Origin: Acidobacteriota bacterium
Lineage (GTDB): Bacteria > Acidobacteriota > Polarisedimenticolia > J045
Direction of reading: 5' to 3'
Assembly: GCA_027064265.1 (NCBI GenBank)
Contig: JAMOQA010000275.1
Location: 1 to 5,980, forward strand
DNA: 5,980 bases
In this document: piece by piece, positions 5,505 to 5,980 of the stretch
Numbering within the stretch: the stretch's first letter is position 1
Layout of the letters: every line of letters starts with the position of its first letter
The notes under the pieces: model-generated
The model's input: the letters and a program-made list of their open reading frames with translations, nothing else
The model's database searches: none
Told to the model about the DNA's origin: nothing
Made by a program: the position numbers and the translations under genes

Positions 5505-5980
5505 GGGTGACCCCCGCGGGCCGCGGCCTCGACCGGCCGATCCCCCCCGGCCTGCTGCGCCCGGCGCAGCCGCGCCTCGAGGAGAGCGCGGTCCTCGCCG
5601 TCGATGACGCCGTCGCCGTTCGGATCCCAGCGCAGGCGGTAGCGCGGGTCGCCCCTGGTGACACCGAAGAGGGACTCCACCGGGCCCAGGTCGGCCTCGT
5701 CGACCCGGCCCGATCCGTCGAGATCGAGAACCTCCGGGTGATGTTCGAAGAACTCGTCGGCCTTGCGCACCGGGTTGACCACCGTCACGTCCCCGGGCCG
5801 GAGGACGACGTCCCGGTCGGCCATCACCTCGAGGACCAGCAGGTCATGGCGGACGACCGTGGCCTCGAGCACGCGGACCCCCTCCGGGTGCACGACGACC
5901 TCCGCGCCGTCCGCGAAGTTGGCGCCCCGCAGGGAGACCCAGGAGCGCCGGCCCGCCTCGATCTCCCCCTCGACCTCGCG
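5501..5980 (-). CDS. C-terminus of a secreted-type protein with IPT/TIG-like domain and dockerin-like EF-hand loops
   Basis: The frame is open to the right edge of the window, so only the last 159 residues are seen and the true start lies outside; an internal GTG at 5893 is not a convincing start. Counting from the edge, residues about 12-72 (SWVSLRGANFADGAEVVV through DVTVVNP) match the pattern of an IPT/TIG-like immunoglobulin-fold domain, usual in extracellular proteins. Two calcium loops follow: DLDGSGRVDEAD (86-97) and DPNGDGVIDGED (119-130). Both have acidic or Asn/Ser residues at positions 1, 3, 5 and 12, spaced as in the paired loops of type I dockerin modules. The last 29 residues are a polar, Ala/Arg/Gly-rich tail with no sorting motif I can name. 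Such pairs outside cellulosomes often sit at the end of large secreted proteins. Secretion is inferred, since no signal peptide is in view. Confidence 0.75.
   Translation of the reverse strand, partial: REVEGEIEAGRRSWVSLRGANFADGAEVVVHPEGVRVLEATVVRHDLLVLEVMADRDVVLRPGDVTVVNPVRKADEFFEHHPEVLDLDGSGRVDEADLGPVESLFGVTRGDPRYRLRWDPNGDGVIDGEDRALLEARLRRAQQAGGDRPVEAAARGGHP

Noticed and set aside
5339..5664. Separate small minus-strand gene overlapping the kinase start
   Set aside because: It is in another frame from both the kinase and the dockerin-type protein, is rich in Arg, Gly and Ala, and shows no motif or ribosome site.
5591..5725. Evidence for a cellulosome
   Set aside because: Dockerin-like loops alone do not show this; no cohesin, scaffoldin or glycoside hydrolase is present in the window.

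Overview
The window is a very GC-rich stretch of bacterial chromosome (by eye about 70% G+C, with codons ending mostly in G or C). It carries six protein-coding genes, two of them cut by the window edges. A type IV pilus retraction ATPase, an NtrB/NtrC-type (sigma-54) two-component pair and a secreted-type protein with calcium-binding dockerin-like loops suggest a free-living, probably diderm, environmental bacterium. Planctomycetota, Acidobacteriota, Myxococcota or an Eisenbacteria/Krumholzibacteriota-like lineage would all fit. The sequence alone does not fix the phylum.

Layout from left to right. The 3' part of a pilT-like gene (+) ends at 955. A 252-base spacer (956-1207) follows and is packed with perfect and near-perfect palindromes forming a REP/REPIN-like mosaic. 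A dCMP deaminase gene lies on the minus strand (1678 down to 1208), convergent with pilT across this mosaic. An 89-base spacer separates the deaminase from a divergently read DegT/DnrJ/EryC1/StrS-family sugar aminotransferase (+, best start GTG at 1768, end 2910). Only 12 bases further on, a minus-strand block ends convergently. Read in its own direction it holds the C-terminus of a protein with an IPT/TIG-like domain and two EF-hand/dockerin loops (window edge to 5501), then a soluble PAS-containing histidine kinase (5432 to 4314), then an NtrC-family response regulator (4314 to 2923). Kinase and regulator overlap by one base (TGATG) and are surely co-translated.

Functionally the genes are mixed: pilus retraction, pyrimidine nucleotide supply, synthesis of an amino sugar probably for a surface glycan, and a cytosolic sensor-regulator pair that should activate sigma-54 promoters elsewhere. 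Pili, glycan and the dockerin-type protein share a cell-surface theme, but nothing in the sequence proves that the two-component pair controls them.

I see no phage, insertion sequence, CRISPR array, RNA gene or clearly new enzymatic system. The least explained part is the palindrome mosaic at 960-1184, where hairpins keep their loops and flanks while their stems change in a compensated way.
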